Shown piece by piece: positions 17,663 to 27,940 of a stretch of DNA of 64,000 nt. A model generated the notes under the pieces. It was not told the DNA's origin, did not search any database, and saw only the letters and a list, made by a program, of their open reading frames with translations. The stretch comes from DSYU01 sp963827605. Lineage in GTDB: Bacteria > Chloroflexota > Anaerolineae > Anaerolineales > Anaerolineaceae. A program made the translations under genes and the position numbers. Each line of letters opens with the position of its first letter. Position 1 is the stretch's first letter. The stretch is taken from assembly GCA_963827605.1 (NCBI GenBank), contig CAWHBK010000003.1, positions 868,001 to 932,000 of the forward strand. Direction: 5' to 3'.

Positions 17663-18559
17663 ATGGTTATCGATACAATCCTTGACTCGGTGGGTAATGT
17701 TCCATTGGTTCGCCTGAGCAAGATGTCGTCTGGCAATGTATTCGCCAAGGCGGAGTTCCTCAATCCGGGCGGCAGCATCAAGGACCGCGTTGCCAAATAT
17801 ATCATTCAAAAAGCGATCGCCGACGGGCAGTTGAAGCCCGGCATGACCATCATTGAAGCTACCTCTGGTAACACCGGCATCGGGCTGTGCCTGGTGGGCG
17901 TGCGCTCCGGGTTCCGCGTGATCTGCATTATGCCAGACAACGTCAGCGGAGAGCGCAAGCGCATCATCCAGGCTCTGGGCGGTGAAGCAATTCTGACCCC
18001 CGCGGAAAAGAACCTGACCGGTTGCCTGGAGCGCATCCAGGAGATCATGCACAGCGACCCGGGGAGTTTCTTTTGGGTAAACCAGTTCGCCAACCCGAAT
18101 AATCCGGACATCCATTACCAAACCACCGGCCCAGAAATCTGGCGCGACACCAATGGGGAAGTGGATGTTTTTATCGCCGGGATTGGCAGCGGCGGAACGC
18201 TGCAAGGCGTTGGAAAATATTTGAAGGAGCAAAATCCCCGCGTGAAAGTTGTCGCCGTCGAGCCGCGCAATTCCACGGCGCTCCTCAGCCGGGAGCCGGG
18301 GTTCCATCAAATCCAGGGCATTGGCGATGGTTTTATCCCCGAAGTATTGGATGTAAACCTGATCGATATGGTCTTTGCCGTTTCGGATGAGGATGCCATC
18401 GATACCACCCGCCGTCTGGCGTGTGAAGAAGGCTTGCTGGTCGGAACCTCCTCCGGCGCGAACATCTCCGCGGCGCTGCACATTGATAACGGGCGCAACA
18501 AGATCGTCACGGTTTTACCCGACCGCGCGGAACGATATTTCAGCACTGCCTTGCTTTAA
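17663..18559 (+). CDS. cysK: Cysteine synthase (O-acetylserine sulfhydrylase)
   Basis: PLP enzyme making cysteine from O-acetylserine and sulfide; 298 residues. The PLP lysine is K40 in NPGGSIKDR, the substrate loop is EATSGNTGIGL, and the phosphate-binding glycines are in GIGSGGTLQGVGKYL. The C-terminal GLLVGTSSGANISAA is typical. AGGGGG precedes the ATG. It may belong to the cystathionine beta-synthase branch, because the two families look alike at this length and no CBS domain is present. Own promoter; likely monocistronic. Confidence 0.9.
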   Translation: MVIDTILDSVGNVPLVRLSKMSSGNVFAKAEFLNPGGSIKDRVAKYIIQKAIADGQLKPGMTIIEATSGNTGIGLCLVGVRSGFRVICIMPDNVSGERKRIIQALGGEAILTPAEKNLTGCLERIQEIMHSDPGSFFWVNQFANPNNPDIHYQTTGPEIWRDTNGEVDVFIAGIGSGGTLQGVGKYLKEQNPRVKVVAVEPRNSTALLSREPGFHQIQGIGDGFIPEVLDVNLIDMVFAVSDEDAIDTTRRLACEEGLLVGTSSGANISAALHIDNGRNKIVTVLPDRAERYFSTALL

Positions 18560-18658
18560 CTCCAACCCACCAATCCATACTATAATTACCGCGATATCAG
18601 TCACCGCCGGCGCGTACATTGCGCCGGTGGATTAATCTGCTTACGCGGAGTTGTATTC

Positions 18659-21600
18659 ATGCAAAAGCATCCAGATCTCACCCTCCAGCGCATCCAGTCC
18701 TTTGCTACCGAGCGCGGCATTTTCAGCAAAGTCTACACGGACCGCGCGCCGGTCAAACTGTCCATCTATCCTGCTCCCGATCGCATCTCATATGCCGATG
18801 CAGTAAAAGGCGCCTACCAACCAGCCATCGTTGGCCAGCAGTTTGGGCCTTTCTGGTCTACGCATTGGTTCCGAGTTGAGATCGATGTACCCAGCGCTTG
18901 GGCCGGTCAAGAAGTGCACTTTTTATGGGATTCCTCCTCGGAAGCCCAGGTCTGGCAAGATGGGAAACCGATTCAGGGTCTCACGGGTACCGGGGGAGCT
19001 TTTTACCCCGGCTTTGCCTGGGGCGCCGTCCGGCCCGAATATATCCTCACCCGCAAAGCAAAGGGCGGAGAGGCGATCACCCTCTACGTGGAAATGGCGG
19101 TCAATAATTTATTCGGCCTTGGATATGGCAGCGACTCCGTCCGCCTATCGCAGGTAGGTGTGTTGCGCCAGGCCGAAATTGCCCTGTTCGACCGGGATGC
19201 CTGGGATCTGTTATGGGACTTCAAGGTCATCGCCGACATGGCCCAGGAGCTGCCCCGGACGACACCCCGCGGCGGGCAGGCGCTCTTTACCGCCAACCGG
19301 ATGGTCAACATGGTCGACCTGTCCGACCGCGGCACCTGGCCGGCCGCCCGGAAAGCCGCGGCGGATTTCTACGCCGCCGCGAACGGCGACGGCCAGTTCA
19401 ACCTATCCGCGGTTGGTCACGCGCACATCGACACCGCCTGGCTGTGGCCGCTGGCCGAAACGCGTGCGCAAGTGCATGCGCAGCTTTTCCAGCGCGGTTA
19501 CCTTGATGGACGAATACCCTGACTACCGTTTCGCCTGCTCGCAGGCCCAGCAGTATGAATGGATGAAAGACCATTACCCTGACCTGTACGAGCGTATCAA
19601 GGAGAAAGTGAAGGCGGGGCAGTTTGTGCCGGCCGGCGGTTCGTGGGTTGAGCCGGACTGCAACCTGCCGTCCGGCGAGGCGCTGGTGCGGCAGTTCCTC
19701 TACGGGCAGCGCTTCTTCCGCCGCGAGTTTGGCATCACCTGCGAAGAATTCTGGGAGCCGGATGTATTCGGCTATTCGGCCGCCTTGCCGCAGATCCTAC
19801 GCCAGGTGGGCATGAAGTATTTCCTGACCATCAAGCTGTCTTGGAACCAGTTCAACAAGCTCTCCAGCCACACCTTCTGGTGGGAAGGCCTGGATGGCAG
19901 CCGCGTGCTGACCCACTTCCCGCCGGCCGATACCTATAACGCGGCCGCCAGTGTGAAGGAAGCCCTTTTCAGCATGACCAACTACAAGGATCTGGACCGC
20001 TCGAATGACGCCTACTTCCTGTTTGGCTTTGGCGATGGCGGCGGCGGCCCGACCCGCCCCATGCTCGAACATATCCAGCGCATGAAGGATGTTGACGGCC
20101 TACCGCGGGTTGAGATGCGCTCTCCCAACGAGTTCTTTACCCGCCTGGAACGGAACAGCCAGGACCTGCTCACCTGGGTGGGCGAGTTGTATTTTGAGCT
20201 GCACCGCGGAACATACACCACTCAGGCTAACAATAAGAAGTACAACCGGTTGAGTGAGTTCATGCTGCACGATGTTGAGTTCCTATCGGCCGTCGCGCAT
20301 GCCAGCCAGGGCCAGGCCTACCCGAGCGCGGAAATCGACCGCCTGTGGAAACTGGTGCTAACCAGCCAATTTCACGATATCATTCCAGGCTCGTCAATCA
20401 ACCTGGTTTACCAGGATTCCAACATGCAGTACCAGGATGTTCTGGGCACCGGGGCCAGCCTGCGCAACCAGGCGCTGGTTGCGCTGCTTGGCAAACCGGT
20501 TCCACAAGGCAGCCAGGTGTGCGCGTTCAACACCACCGGTTTCCAGCGCAACGAAGTGGTCGAGCTGCCTGACGGAGCCGGCGCCGCGCAAACCAGTGTG
20601 GACGGAAAACGGCTTGGACTGGCCAGCGCGCCGCCGTATGGTTTTTCCATTTTCAAGCCCAGCGCGGACCTGTCGCAAAAGGTCTCAGTCGTGGAAAAGG
20701 ATGGCGGCATTTTGCTGGAAAATGAAAGCGTACGCGCCGTGCTGCACAGCGATGGCAGCCTTTCCAGCCTGTTCGACAAACGCGCCCAACGCGAAAGCAT
20801 CCAGCCGGGCCAGGCGGCCAATCACTTCGTTCTGTATGATGACCAGCCAAACTTCTGGGACGCGTGGGATGTGGACGTGTTCCACCTGGAAAAACGCGTG
20901 GAAGGCCCGCCCGCGAAATCCTGCCGGGTAATCGAGCGCGGACCGCTGCGCGCTTCGGTGTCCTTCGAATACGATCTCAGCCCGAACAGCACCCTCGTCC
21001 AGACCGTATCCCTGACCGCCATCTCTCCGCGCCTGGATTTCCACACTGAGGTGGAGTGGCACGAGCGCCACAGGTTCCTCAAAGTGGAGTTCCCGCTGGA
21101 TATCCGCGCGATGAATGCTACCTATGAAATTCAGTTCGGCCATTTGCAGCGCCCCACCCATTTCAACACCAGTTGGGATATGGCGCGCTTTGAGGTGGTG
21201 GCCCATCATTGGGGCGACCTGTCCGACACGGATTTTGGCGTGGCCCTGCTCAACGACTGCAAATACGGCTATGCTACACATGGCAATGTGATGCGCCTGT
21301 CACTGCTGCGCGCGCCCACCTCGCCTGACCCGGAAGCGGACCAGGGGCATCATATCTTCCGCTACGCGCTGCTGCCCCATTCTGGCGCTCCACAGGCCGC
21401 TGGCGTGATCGAAGCGGGGTATTCCTTTAACGCTCCTCTGCATATTTTCCCGACCGGGGCGGAAATAGGGCAGCGCTCGTTCTTCCACGTCAACAACCCG
21501 GCCGTAGTACTGGATACCGTAAAAAAGGCGGAGGATTCGGATGAGATTGTCGTTCGCCTATACGAAGCTCGCGGCGCGAATACCAGCGCGCGCCTGCTCA

Positions 21601-21743
21601 CCAGCCTGCCCGTCCAATCGGTGCAGCGCTGCAATCTGCTCGAAGATCCCGAGCCTGGCGCGCCCGCCGGCTGGCCAAACGATGGTCTTGCCTTCACCCT
21701 CAGACCTTTTGAGATTGTCACGTTCAAATTGAAGCTCGCCTGA
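18659..21743 (+). CDS. Alpha-mannosidase, GH38 (one frameshift)
   Basis: Large retaining alpha-mannosidase of about 1,028 residues, without a signal peptide and so cytoplasmic. The N-terminal beta domain (about 1-230) has FWSTHWFRVEIDVP. The zinc-binding VGHAHIDTAWLWPLAET lies at about 252-268, and the nucleophile aspartate is in FWEPDVFGYSAALPQIL (about 368). A C-terminal GH38C region ends in PFEIVTFKLK. The frame changes near 19465, just after LAET; the second frame continues RKC.RSFSSAVTLMDEYPDY, so an indel error is likely. It probably releases mannose from alpha-mannosides imported by the cell; no transporter gene lies beside it. Confidence 0.9.
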
Positions 21744-21765
21744 CCGGGCTGTTATAAATGAAACC

Positions 21766-21803
21766 GGGGCCGTCCAAAAATTGCAATTTGGACGGCCCCT
21801 TTC
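21766..21803. terminator. Bidirectional terminator
   Basis: GGGGCCGTCCAAA (21766-21778) and TTTGGACGGCCCC (21787-21799) form a perfect 13-bp stem followed by TTTCT, between the convergent GH38 and copper-oxidase genes. Confidence 0.85.
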
Positions 21804-21821
21804 TAACAAGGTTGTTTCTAT

Positions 21822-23426
21822 CTACGGCTCTACGGTGAACGTCGCCTGCATACCAGCAACAATATGATCATTCACGTGGCAGTGCAGCAGCCACACGCCC
21901 GGGTTATCGGGAACCATATCCACCACTTTCATACTGGCCGGCAAAAGCTCAATGACATCCATATGCATGCCACTCAGCGTGACCACGTTGCCATGCCAAT
22001 GCGGGGTATGCAAATCGACTTCGGTTCCCATCCCCATCACGTACCAGCGCACCCGCTCGCCCTTCTTCATTACCAGCCCCGGCAGGTTGCCATATACGTA
22101 ACCGTTGATCGAGTGCATTAAATTGCTCTCCTCAAAGGCTTCGTCCCCGGTCTCTACCTTGGCGGGCGTGCCTGTTTTCGTCTCAATATTGTGTTGTAAG
22201 TACAGGCTGGTGTTTTCATCCATCACGCTAAATACCGTCACGAATTCCCGGTCGACGTCTTTCGGCGTGCCGTCGGCTTTCGCATTGCCGCGCGCGGATA
22301 CGATGATCGCCCCCATCAGCCCGGCATTCGTGTCTCCCGGTTCATCCACGTGGGAATGGTACATCCACATAATGGATTTTGGGTCCATGGGGCCTGGGCC
22401 GGCGCGCTCAGGCACCTCCCAGGTGTAGGTATGCGTGCCCTGTGGAGGCACCCCATCATCTTCCTTGTCGCCGCCGCTCGTATTATCGTTATATCCGGCC
22501 CCTTCCGAGTCTTTTTTATAGAATACGCCATGAGGATGCATGGTTGCCGGGAACTCGGTCATATTCTTGAAGTGGATGATAATCTCGTCGCCCACTTCGG
22601 CGTGAATGGCGGGACCTAGAAAACCCAGGTGCTGCCACTCCGGCGCGATCGGCTTCTGGGTGGTGAAGGTGTCATCGGTGAACTCGCGGTAGAGGGCCTT
22701 CGTATACACTTTGCCGATGCGGAGATCCCCATGCTCGACGAACACGTTTTCCGTTTCCCCAAACGGTTCACCCGTTATTTGATTCTTATTCGCTGGAGCA
22801 TAATCCCATTCCACCTCAACGGCCCCAATATAATAAACGCGCTGCACCCCAGGCTTTTGGGCCGGCTCGGCGGCGGTTACCGGAGCCTGCGCCGATGTGG
22901 TATCCATTGGCATGGCCGCCTCTTCAGCATATACGATCACCGCGCCAGCCATGCCCTTCCCCCCCGCGCTGCCTTTCACCGCATCGTGATAAAGGAATGT
23001 CCCGACCTGGTTGAAGGTGTGCTCATAGGATGCGCCATTTTTCAAAGCGCCGCTAGAAAAAGAACCATCATCAGCGGTGACGCTGTGCTGCTGCTGGCTT
23101 TTTTCTGTCCACAAAACGGTTGCTCCAGCGGGGATAAAGATTTCTTGCTCTTTGAAGGCCTCTTCTTGGATTTCAATATTGAATTTCTTTCCCTTTCCGG
23201 TCAAAGGGACAACGGCCTGCGGCTCTGTTCCCGCTGCGGTTACCGGGTTTTCTTCTGCATGCGCCATTGTATCAAGAGCGGGGTTCATCTCTGGCTGCGA
23301 CAGCTGCGTTTCTGGCTGTTTGGCCGGCAGGGCCGGTAGCACCCCGCCGCAAGCAGCGATGAAGACAGCTATACAAAGAACAGTCGTTACGCGCAACAGG
23401 AATTTTTTAGGAGGCAATGGATACAT
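21822..23426 (-). CDS. Multicopper oxidase lipoprotein with N-terminal cupredoxin-like domain
   Basis: Exported copper oxidase of 534 residues from ATG 23426 (AAGGAC upstream at proper spacing). A signal peptide ends in a lipobox-like FIAACGG. A plastocyanin-like domain (about 85-165) follows, but FLYHDAVKG lacks the usual copper-ligand cysteine of that fold. The C-terminal two cupredoxin domains hold all four histidine clusters of a trinuclear enzyme: MHPHGVFY, WMYHSHVDE, HTPHWHG and LLHCHVNDHIVAGM, with the T1 cysteine in LHCHV. Substrate could be Fe(II), Cu(I), Mn(II) or phenolics. Confidence 0.87.
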   Translation of the reverse strand: MYPLPPKKFLLRVTTVLCIAVFIAACGGVLPALPAKQPETQLSQPEMNPALDTMAHAEENPVTAAGTEPQAVVPLTGKGKKFNIEIQEEAFKEQEIFIPAGATVLWTEKSQQQHSVTADDGSFSSGALKNGASYEHTFNQVGTFLYHDAVKGSAGGKGMAGAVIVYAEEAAMPMDTTSAQAPVTAAEPAQKPGVQRVYYIGAVEVEWDYAPANKNQITGEPFGETENVFVEHGDLRIGKVYTKALYREFTDDTFTTQKPIAPEWQHLGFLGPAIHAEVGDEIIIHFKNMTEFPATMHPHGVFYKKDSEGAGYNDNTSGGDKEDDGVPPQGTHTYTWEVPERAGPGPMDPKSIMWMYHSHVDEPGDTNAGLMGAIIVSARGNAKADGTPKDVDREFVTVFSVMDENTSLYLQHNIETKTGTPAKVETGDEAFEESNLMHSINGYVYGNLPGLVMKKGERVRWYVMGMGTEVDLHTPHWHGNVVTLSGMHMDVIELLPASMKVVDMVPDNPGVWLLHCHVNDHIVAGMQATFTVEP

Positions 23427-23557
23427 GATCAATGTCCTTATTGTGACAAAGATTAGGATAGGATATACAAGCGGATATACCGGACTCGACTACAGCTCGG
23501 CTTATCCTTTGGCCCAAATATCCACAGTTAAATCAGGCACCGCTAAATATTAAATTT

Positions 23558-23585
23558 ATTATAGACAGACCCAGAGAGAATTCAA
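23558..23585 (-). promoter_or_regulatory. Sigma70-type promoter of the multicopper oxidase
   Basis: On the minus strand TTGAAT (23585-23580), 16 bases and TATAAT (23563-23558). The leader is about 125 bases. Confidence 0.65.
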
Positions 23586-23623
23586 GACAAATAGGACAAA
23601 GATAGTCCATATATATAGTTCTT

Positions 23624-24667
23624 TTACCACCGTACCAACCCGCTCTCCATTGTCAGGCCAGGGCCAAAGCTCATTAATACCCCATACTCGCCTGGTTTTG
23701 GCTGACTCTGGCGCTGGATTTCTTCCAGCACGAATAATATGGTGGCAGAGGACATATTGCCATAATCGAATAAAACTTTACGGGATGCCGCGAGCTGTGC
23801 ATCATCCAACCCAACCCGCTCCTGGACGTAATCTAAAATTTTGCTGCTGCCCGGATGCACCCCCCAATGCCGCACGTCCGCTCGGTTCAGTCCATTGCGC
23901 GCTAACAGTGTATCGACAAACGTCTCTACATTCGCTGCCAGCAGTTTGGGCACGTACGCGGACAGGCTCATGCGGAAGCCGTGATCGGTGAGGTGAAAAG
24001 CCATATGGTCAAAGGTCTGGTAATCACAGTAGGTCGCGCTATCGACCAGCCGCGGCCCGGGAGCATCTGCCCGGCTGGTGACCAGCGCAGCCGCGGCGCC
24101 GTCCGCGAACAGCGCCGAGCTGACTACATTTTCCAGGCTCATATCGCCTGGCTGGAAGTGCAGCGAACAAATCTCCACCGCCAGCACCAGCGCGGACCTG
24201 CCAGAACGCGCTTGAGCCGCCTCCCGCGCCCGCAGCAGGCCGGGAAATGCGCCATAACAGCCCATCCCCAGCACACAGGTGCGCTGCAGCCAGGGCGACA
24301 TACCCAGCCTGCCGGCCAGGTGCAGGTCCAGGCCGGGGGTATCAACTCCGGTGCAAGAAACTACGATCAAGTCATCGATCTCCTTCGCCTCCAGACCCGC
24401 GCCTGCCAGACATTTCGCAATCGCCTGTTCGCCGAGCGCAATGGCCGCTTCCATATAACGTTCGTTACGCTCCTGGGTTTTTCGCTCCTGCCTATAATAG
24501 GTTCCATCGACCACCAGATAGCGTGAGCCAACCCCGGCATGCGCAAAAATGGTTTCTGTGCGCGGGTTGCCGCTCAGGAAGGGTCGTAATATGGATAATA
24601 TTTCTTCCTGCGGGTAACACCGTTCTGGGACTACCGTCGCCAGGCTTTGGATGGAAGCATTTTGCAT
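23624..24667 (-). CDS. Type III polyketide synthase (chalcone/stilbene synthase family)
   Basis: Homodimeric condensing enzyme of 347 residues that extends an acyl-CoA starter with malonyl-CoA. The triad is complete: Cys137 in GMGCYGAFPGL, His271 in WGVHPGSSKIL, and Asn304 in FDYGNMSSATILFVLE. SFGPGLTMES matches the GFGPG loop. Bacterial relatives make alkylpyrones, alkylresorcinols or tetrahydroxynaphthalene. It is the last gene of a three-gene minus-strand cluster, 27 bases after the flavoprotein. This points to a tailored phenolic or quinone-type lipid. Confidence 0.92.
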   Translation of the reverse strand: MQNASIQSLATVVPERCYPQEEILSILRPFLSGNPRTETIFAHAGVGSRYLVVDGTYYRQERKTQERNERYMEAAIALGEQAIAKCLAGAGLEAKEIDDLIVVSCTGVDTPGLDLHLAGRLGMSPWLQRTCVLGMGCYGAFPGLLRAREAAQARSGRSALVLAVEICSLHFQPGDMSLENVVSSALFADGAAAALVTSRADAPGPRLVDSATYCDYQTFDHMAFHLTDHGFRMSLSAYVPKLLAANVETFVDTLLARNGLNRADVRHWGVHPGSSKILDYVQERVGLDDAQLAASRKVLFDYGNMSSATILFVLEEIQRQSQPKPGEYGVLMSFGPGLTMESGLVRW

Positions 24668-24694
24668 TCTACGATTTCTCCTCTCAGATACCTG

Positions 24695-25876
24695 TTAAAA
24701 TTGCGTCTCCCCCGGACCACATGGCCTTTTGCTGCGTGTGTTTTCGATCAAGAAACGACCAATATTTGGGAACGCGTCAAAAAACTTCAATGCCATTGAA
24801 GCGGCGCGCGGGCGCAGCAGAACCGGTTGGAGCATGTGCCCCAGGCGTAAGCGGGTTCCAAAGCGCCGCTGCCAGGCGCGCGGGTATTCCCGGCGTACGT
24901 CCTGGGCCTGGCTTTCCCCGCTCAGATAGCGCGCCAGGTGTTCGGCCGCGAGCATCCCGCCCTCAAGCGCCATCGCGATCCCGTTACCAGCCAGGGGGAC
25001 AATGACTCCCGCTGAATCGCCGGTCATCAAAACATCCTGTTCTATGGCCGGTTTTCGCACAAAGGGCACCTGGGCAATGGTTATCCAGCGTTCGTGGATG
25101 CGGTCCGCCCACTGCATCCAGGAACGCAGGTACAGGTTTTGCGCCTTCATCCAGCTGATAAAGCGCTCGATCCCCTCTTGCCCGCCACCACCTACCGCGC
25201 GAAAGGTTCGTTCGTGCACCAGCATGCAGACAACTTTCTCCCCGCCCTCGATCTCCGACATTCCGCAGTAGCCGCCCTGGAAAGCATGCAGCTCGATCCG
25301 CCTTGGGATGGGCGGGCCGCGAAAATGCGCTTTGAAGGCAAGATAAGGCTGGTGTTTTTCCAGAAAGCGCCGCCCAAGCACCCGGTCGAGCCCGCTGCGC
25401 CTGCCGTGCGCCGCCAGGACCGCGCGCGCCTGGATGGTTGCGGCATGCTCCTTCCCGGTGGTCCGCAGGACGAAACCGCCCGTCAAGTCACCCGACAATC
25501 CGTCTACCGTTTCCGCCTCGCGGACGGTCACCCCGGCCAGTTGGGCTTGTTCCGCCAGGAGCGCGTCGAGGCGTTTCCGGCTGAGGCCCAGGGCGGTGCC
25601 TGGCAGGCGCGTCTCCCAGGCGGTTCCATCCGGGGCGCTGAAAGAAACGGTTTGGATCGGCACCGGTTGGAGCTCCCCCAGGCGCTGCCCCAATCCGAGA
25701 TCCCCAAGCAAGGGGACGCACTCCGGCGAGAGGAATTCACCACACAATTTATCATGTGGATAGGTTTTCGATTCGAACAGGATCACACGCAACCCGCGTT
25801 TTGCCAGCGTAATCGCCGCGCTGCAGCCTGCGGGTCCGCCCCCCACTACGGCCACATCCCAGGCAGCTGCGTTCAC
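24695..25876 (-). CDS. FAD-dependent oxidoreductase, geranylgeranyl reductase-like
   Basis: Flavoprotein of 393 residues. The N-terminal Rossmann motif is VAVVGGGPAGCSAAITLAKR with an acidic FES turn. The family motif YPHDKLCGEFLSPEC follows, and VLMTGDSAGVIVPLAGNGIA is the second FAD-binding block. These features fit the group that includes geranylgeranyl reductases, tryptophan halogenase relatives and aromatic hydroxylases. No halogenase WxWxIP motif is visible. Its start overlaps the methyltransferase stop by 4 bases. In context it probably oxidises or reduces the polyketide product. Confidence 0.85.
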   Translation of the reverse strand: MNAAAWDVAVVGGGPAGCSAAITLAKRGLRVILFESKTYPHDKLCGEFLSPECVPLLGDLGLGQRLGELQPVPIQTVSFSAPDGTAWETRLPGTALGLSRKRLDALLAEQAQLAGVTVREAETVDGLSGDLTGGFVLRTTGKEHAATIQARAVLAAHGRRSGLDRVLGRRFLEKHQPYLAFKAHFRGPPIPRRIELHAFQGGYCGMSEIEGGEKVVCMLVHERTFRAVGGGGQEGIERFISWMKAQNLYLRSWMQWADRIHERWITIAQVPFVRKPAIEQDVLMTGDSAGVIVPLAGNGIAMALEGGMLAAEHLARYLSGESQAQDVRREYPRAWQRRFGTRLRLGHMLQPVLLRPRAASMALKFFDAFPNIGRFLIENTRSKRPCGPGETQF

Positions 25877-26586
25877 TTTTCCACCACCAGGGTCATGCGC
25901 CAGGGGAAATGCGTGTACACGCGCGCGTCCGGCAGGCCGGCTCGCTGCGCCAGGAGCAGCATTTCTTGCGGGGTATAGGCCCTGCGCACCGAAAGAGCGC
26001 CATCATTGCGGGTCAGAAAATTGCGCGCGAACACCGGCTGGATCATGCGAAAAGCCACATATGGCAGCCAGCCGCGCACCAGGTCACTCATAATAACGCC
26101 CACGCGGGCCAGGGCAAACGATGAATGCAGCACATCCACCAGCATCTCCGGCGAGAGGTGGTGCATAAACAAGGACGAGATCACGTAGTCCACCTGACCA
26201 GCCTTCAATGGGAGGCACAGCGCATCCGCCTGCACCAGTAGAATCTCCGGGCGGAGGCGGGCTTTTCGCGCGGAGGCCATCAGGTTGCGGCGCGACCAAT
26301 CTACCGCCAGGATACGCAGCGGCAGTTGAGCCTGTTGGGCCCAGGCAGCCAGCGCCAACGGCAGGCCGGCCCCGCCGGTGCCCAGGTCCAGGAGCGTTAC
26401 GGGCTCGTTGTGCCCCCGCAGGCGCGGGAAGAGGTGGCGCGTCAGCGCGCGCGTCCCACCCAGCATATCGTTAATGCGCTGCATTTCGGCCAGGTTTTCA
26501 GCCACATCCCGGCTGGTTCCCCGTCCAAGGTCAAGCAGTTCTTCCGCTTCCGCTCGCGCGCCTACCAAACGAAACGAGTCTCGCAA
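25873..26586 (-). CDS. Class I SAM-dependent methyltransferase
   Basis: Methyltransferase of 237 residues. Motif I is LLDLGTGGAGLPLALAAWA (about 65-83), the acidic residue after beta-2 is in LAVDWS, and motif III/IV appears as VDYVISSLFMHHL. The family (UbiE-like) methylates small molecules such as quinone or polyketide rings. It is the first gene of the polyketide cluster and overlaps the flavoprotein gene by 4 bases. O- or C-methylation of the type III polyketide is the likely job. Confidence 0.85.
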   Translation of the reverse strand: MRDSFRLVGARAEAEELLDLGRGTSRDVAENLAEMQRINDMLGGTRALTRHLFPRLRGHNEPVTLLDLGTGGAGLPLALAAWAQQAQLPLRILAVDWSRRNLMASARKARLRPEILLVQADALCLPLKAGQVDYVISSLFMHHLSPEMLVDVLHSSFALARVGVIMSDLVRGWLPYVAFRMIQPVFARNFLTRNDGALSVRRAYTPQEMLLLAQRAGLPDARVYTHFPWRMTLVVEK

Positions 26587-26734
26587 TTTTCAGGCATCCC
26601 TTTAACAATAAAAAAGTTCCCCCTGTTGCTTTCGATCATAATCGGAAGCGTTTTGAAAACTTGTAGGGATTACCCTATGATTAGTATAGGAGAGTCCAGT
26701 GAAATTGTTTGTTTATGGGAATATCCCATCGTTA

Positions 26735-26784
26735 AAAATACGGGCCAATCATTGCGCGATAGGGCAATGATTGGCCCGTATTTT
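26735..26784 (-). terminator. Terminator with a 21-bp perfect stem
   Basis: Arms 26735-26755 and 26764-26784 are exact reverse complements around GCGATAGG. The stem ends in AAAA/TTTT, so it can stop transcription in either direction. It closes the GH130 gene on the minus strand. Confidence 0.85.
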
Positions 26785-26795
26785 CTTGGGTGTGC

Positions 26796-27780
26796 TTATC
26801 GAACGGCGTTGTCCTTGACAAACTGAACCATTTCGTCGATCTTTGCGAAAGCCATACCGGTCACTGTGTCCGCGGCGCCGTAGTAGATCGCCAGACGGTT
26901 GGTATCAGCATCTACCAGGGCAGCACAGGGAAAAACCACGTTGGGCACGTCGCCGACGCATTCATACAGCATCTGCGGCGACATCAGGTATGGTTCCGCT
27001 CGGCAGATCACCTTCCAGGGCTGGTCCAGGTCAAGCAAGGCCGCGCCCATGCTGTACACGTAGCCGTTGCAGGAGGTGAGCACGCCGTGGAAAATCATCA
27101 GCCAGCCTTCCGATGTCTCGATTGGGATTGGGCCGGCGCCCACCTTGGTATAACACCAGGATCCCGTCCCCATCACGTGCCGGTGATGGCCCCAATGGAT
27201 CATATCCGGGCTTTCACTGTAAAAAGATATCGCCAAAGGGCGTGTGCCCGTTGTCACTCGGGCGGCTGAACATGGCATATTTGCCATTGATTTTGCGGGG
27301 GAAGAGTACGCCATTGCGGTTAAAGGGCAGAAGCGCGTTCTCCATCTGATGGAAGGTCTGGAAATCGTGGGTATATCCCACCCCGATGGTTGGCCCGTGA
27401 TATCCATTGCACCAGGTGATATAATAGCGGTCTTCCAGCCAGGTCAGGCGTGGATCGTAACGGTACTGAAAACTCGCAATCTCCGGTTCATCGCAGACCC
27501 ACTCGATGGGGTTGTGGTTGATCTGCCATTTCAAACCATCCCGGCTGCAGCCATAGTAAATATTCATCACACGCCGGGTATCATCGATGCGAAATACGCC
27601 CACAAACTCACCTTTATAGGGGATAACCGCACTGTTAAAAATACTATTCGAACGCGGGATCAGGTTGCGCGGAATCACCGGGTTTTGACTGTAACGCCAG
27701 ACAACATCCGAGCAGCCTGCAGGCCGGTCTTCCCAGGGAAGATTTGGGATCGATGAACCGTTGATGATTTGAACGCTCAT
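26796..27780 (-). CDS. GH130 beta-mannoside phosphorylase or hydrolase (one frameshift)
   Basis: Five-bladed propeller enzyme acting on beta-1,4- or beta-1,2-mannosides. About 327 residues once joined. YDPRLTWLEDRYYITWC holds the conserved catalytic Asp block, and GAGPIPIETSEGWLMIFHG with phosphate-site-like basic surroundings follows. The break near 27223 is a run of five A (plus strand) where four would give GDIFYSESPDMIHWG, a homopolymer length error. Family members in gut bacteria phosphorolyse Man-GlcNAc from N-glycans; others cleave mannooligosaccharides. GGAG precedes the start. Confidence 0.88.
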
Positions 27781-27940
27781 TTCAGCTCCTGCCTACAATA
27801 ATTTTCGAGGGGGGGTAATACCGCTATAATTCTACACTACAACTCCCCGCGCTGTATAGTTCTCGGTATCCGGAAATTTTTGCGCCCTCTGTCAACGAAA
27901 GGGGCGGGCTTGTCCAGAATTCTTCGATGAGAGAAACGTC

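Noticed and set aside
24727..25876. Tryptophan-halogenase assignment of the flavoprotein
   Set aside because: No WxWxIP motif; the YPHDKLCGE block fits the geranylgeranyl reductase group better.
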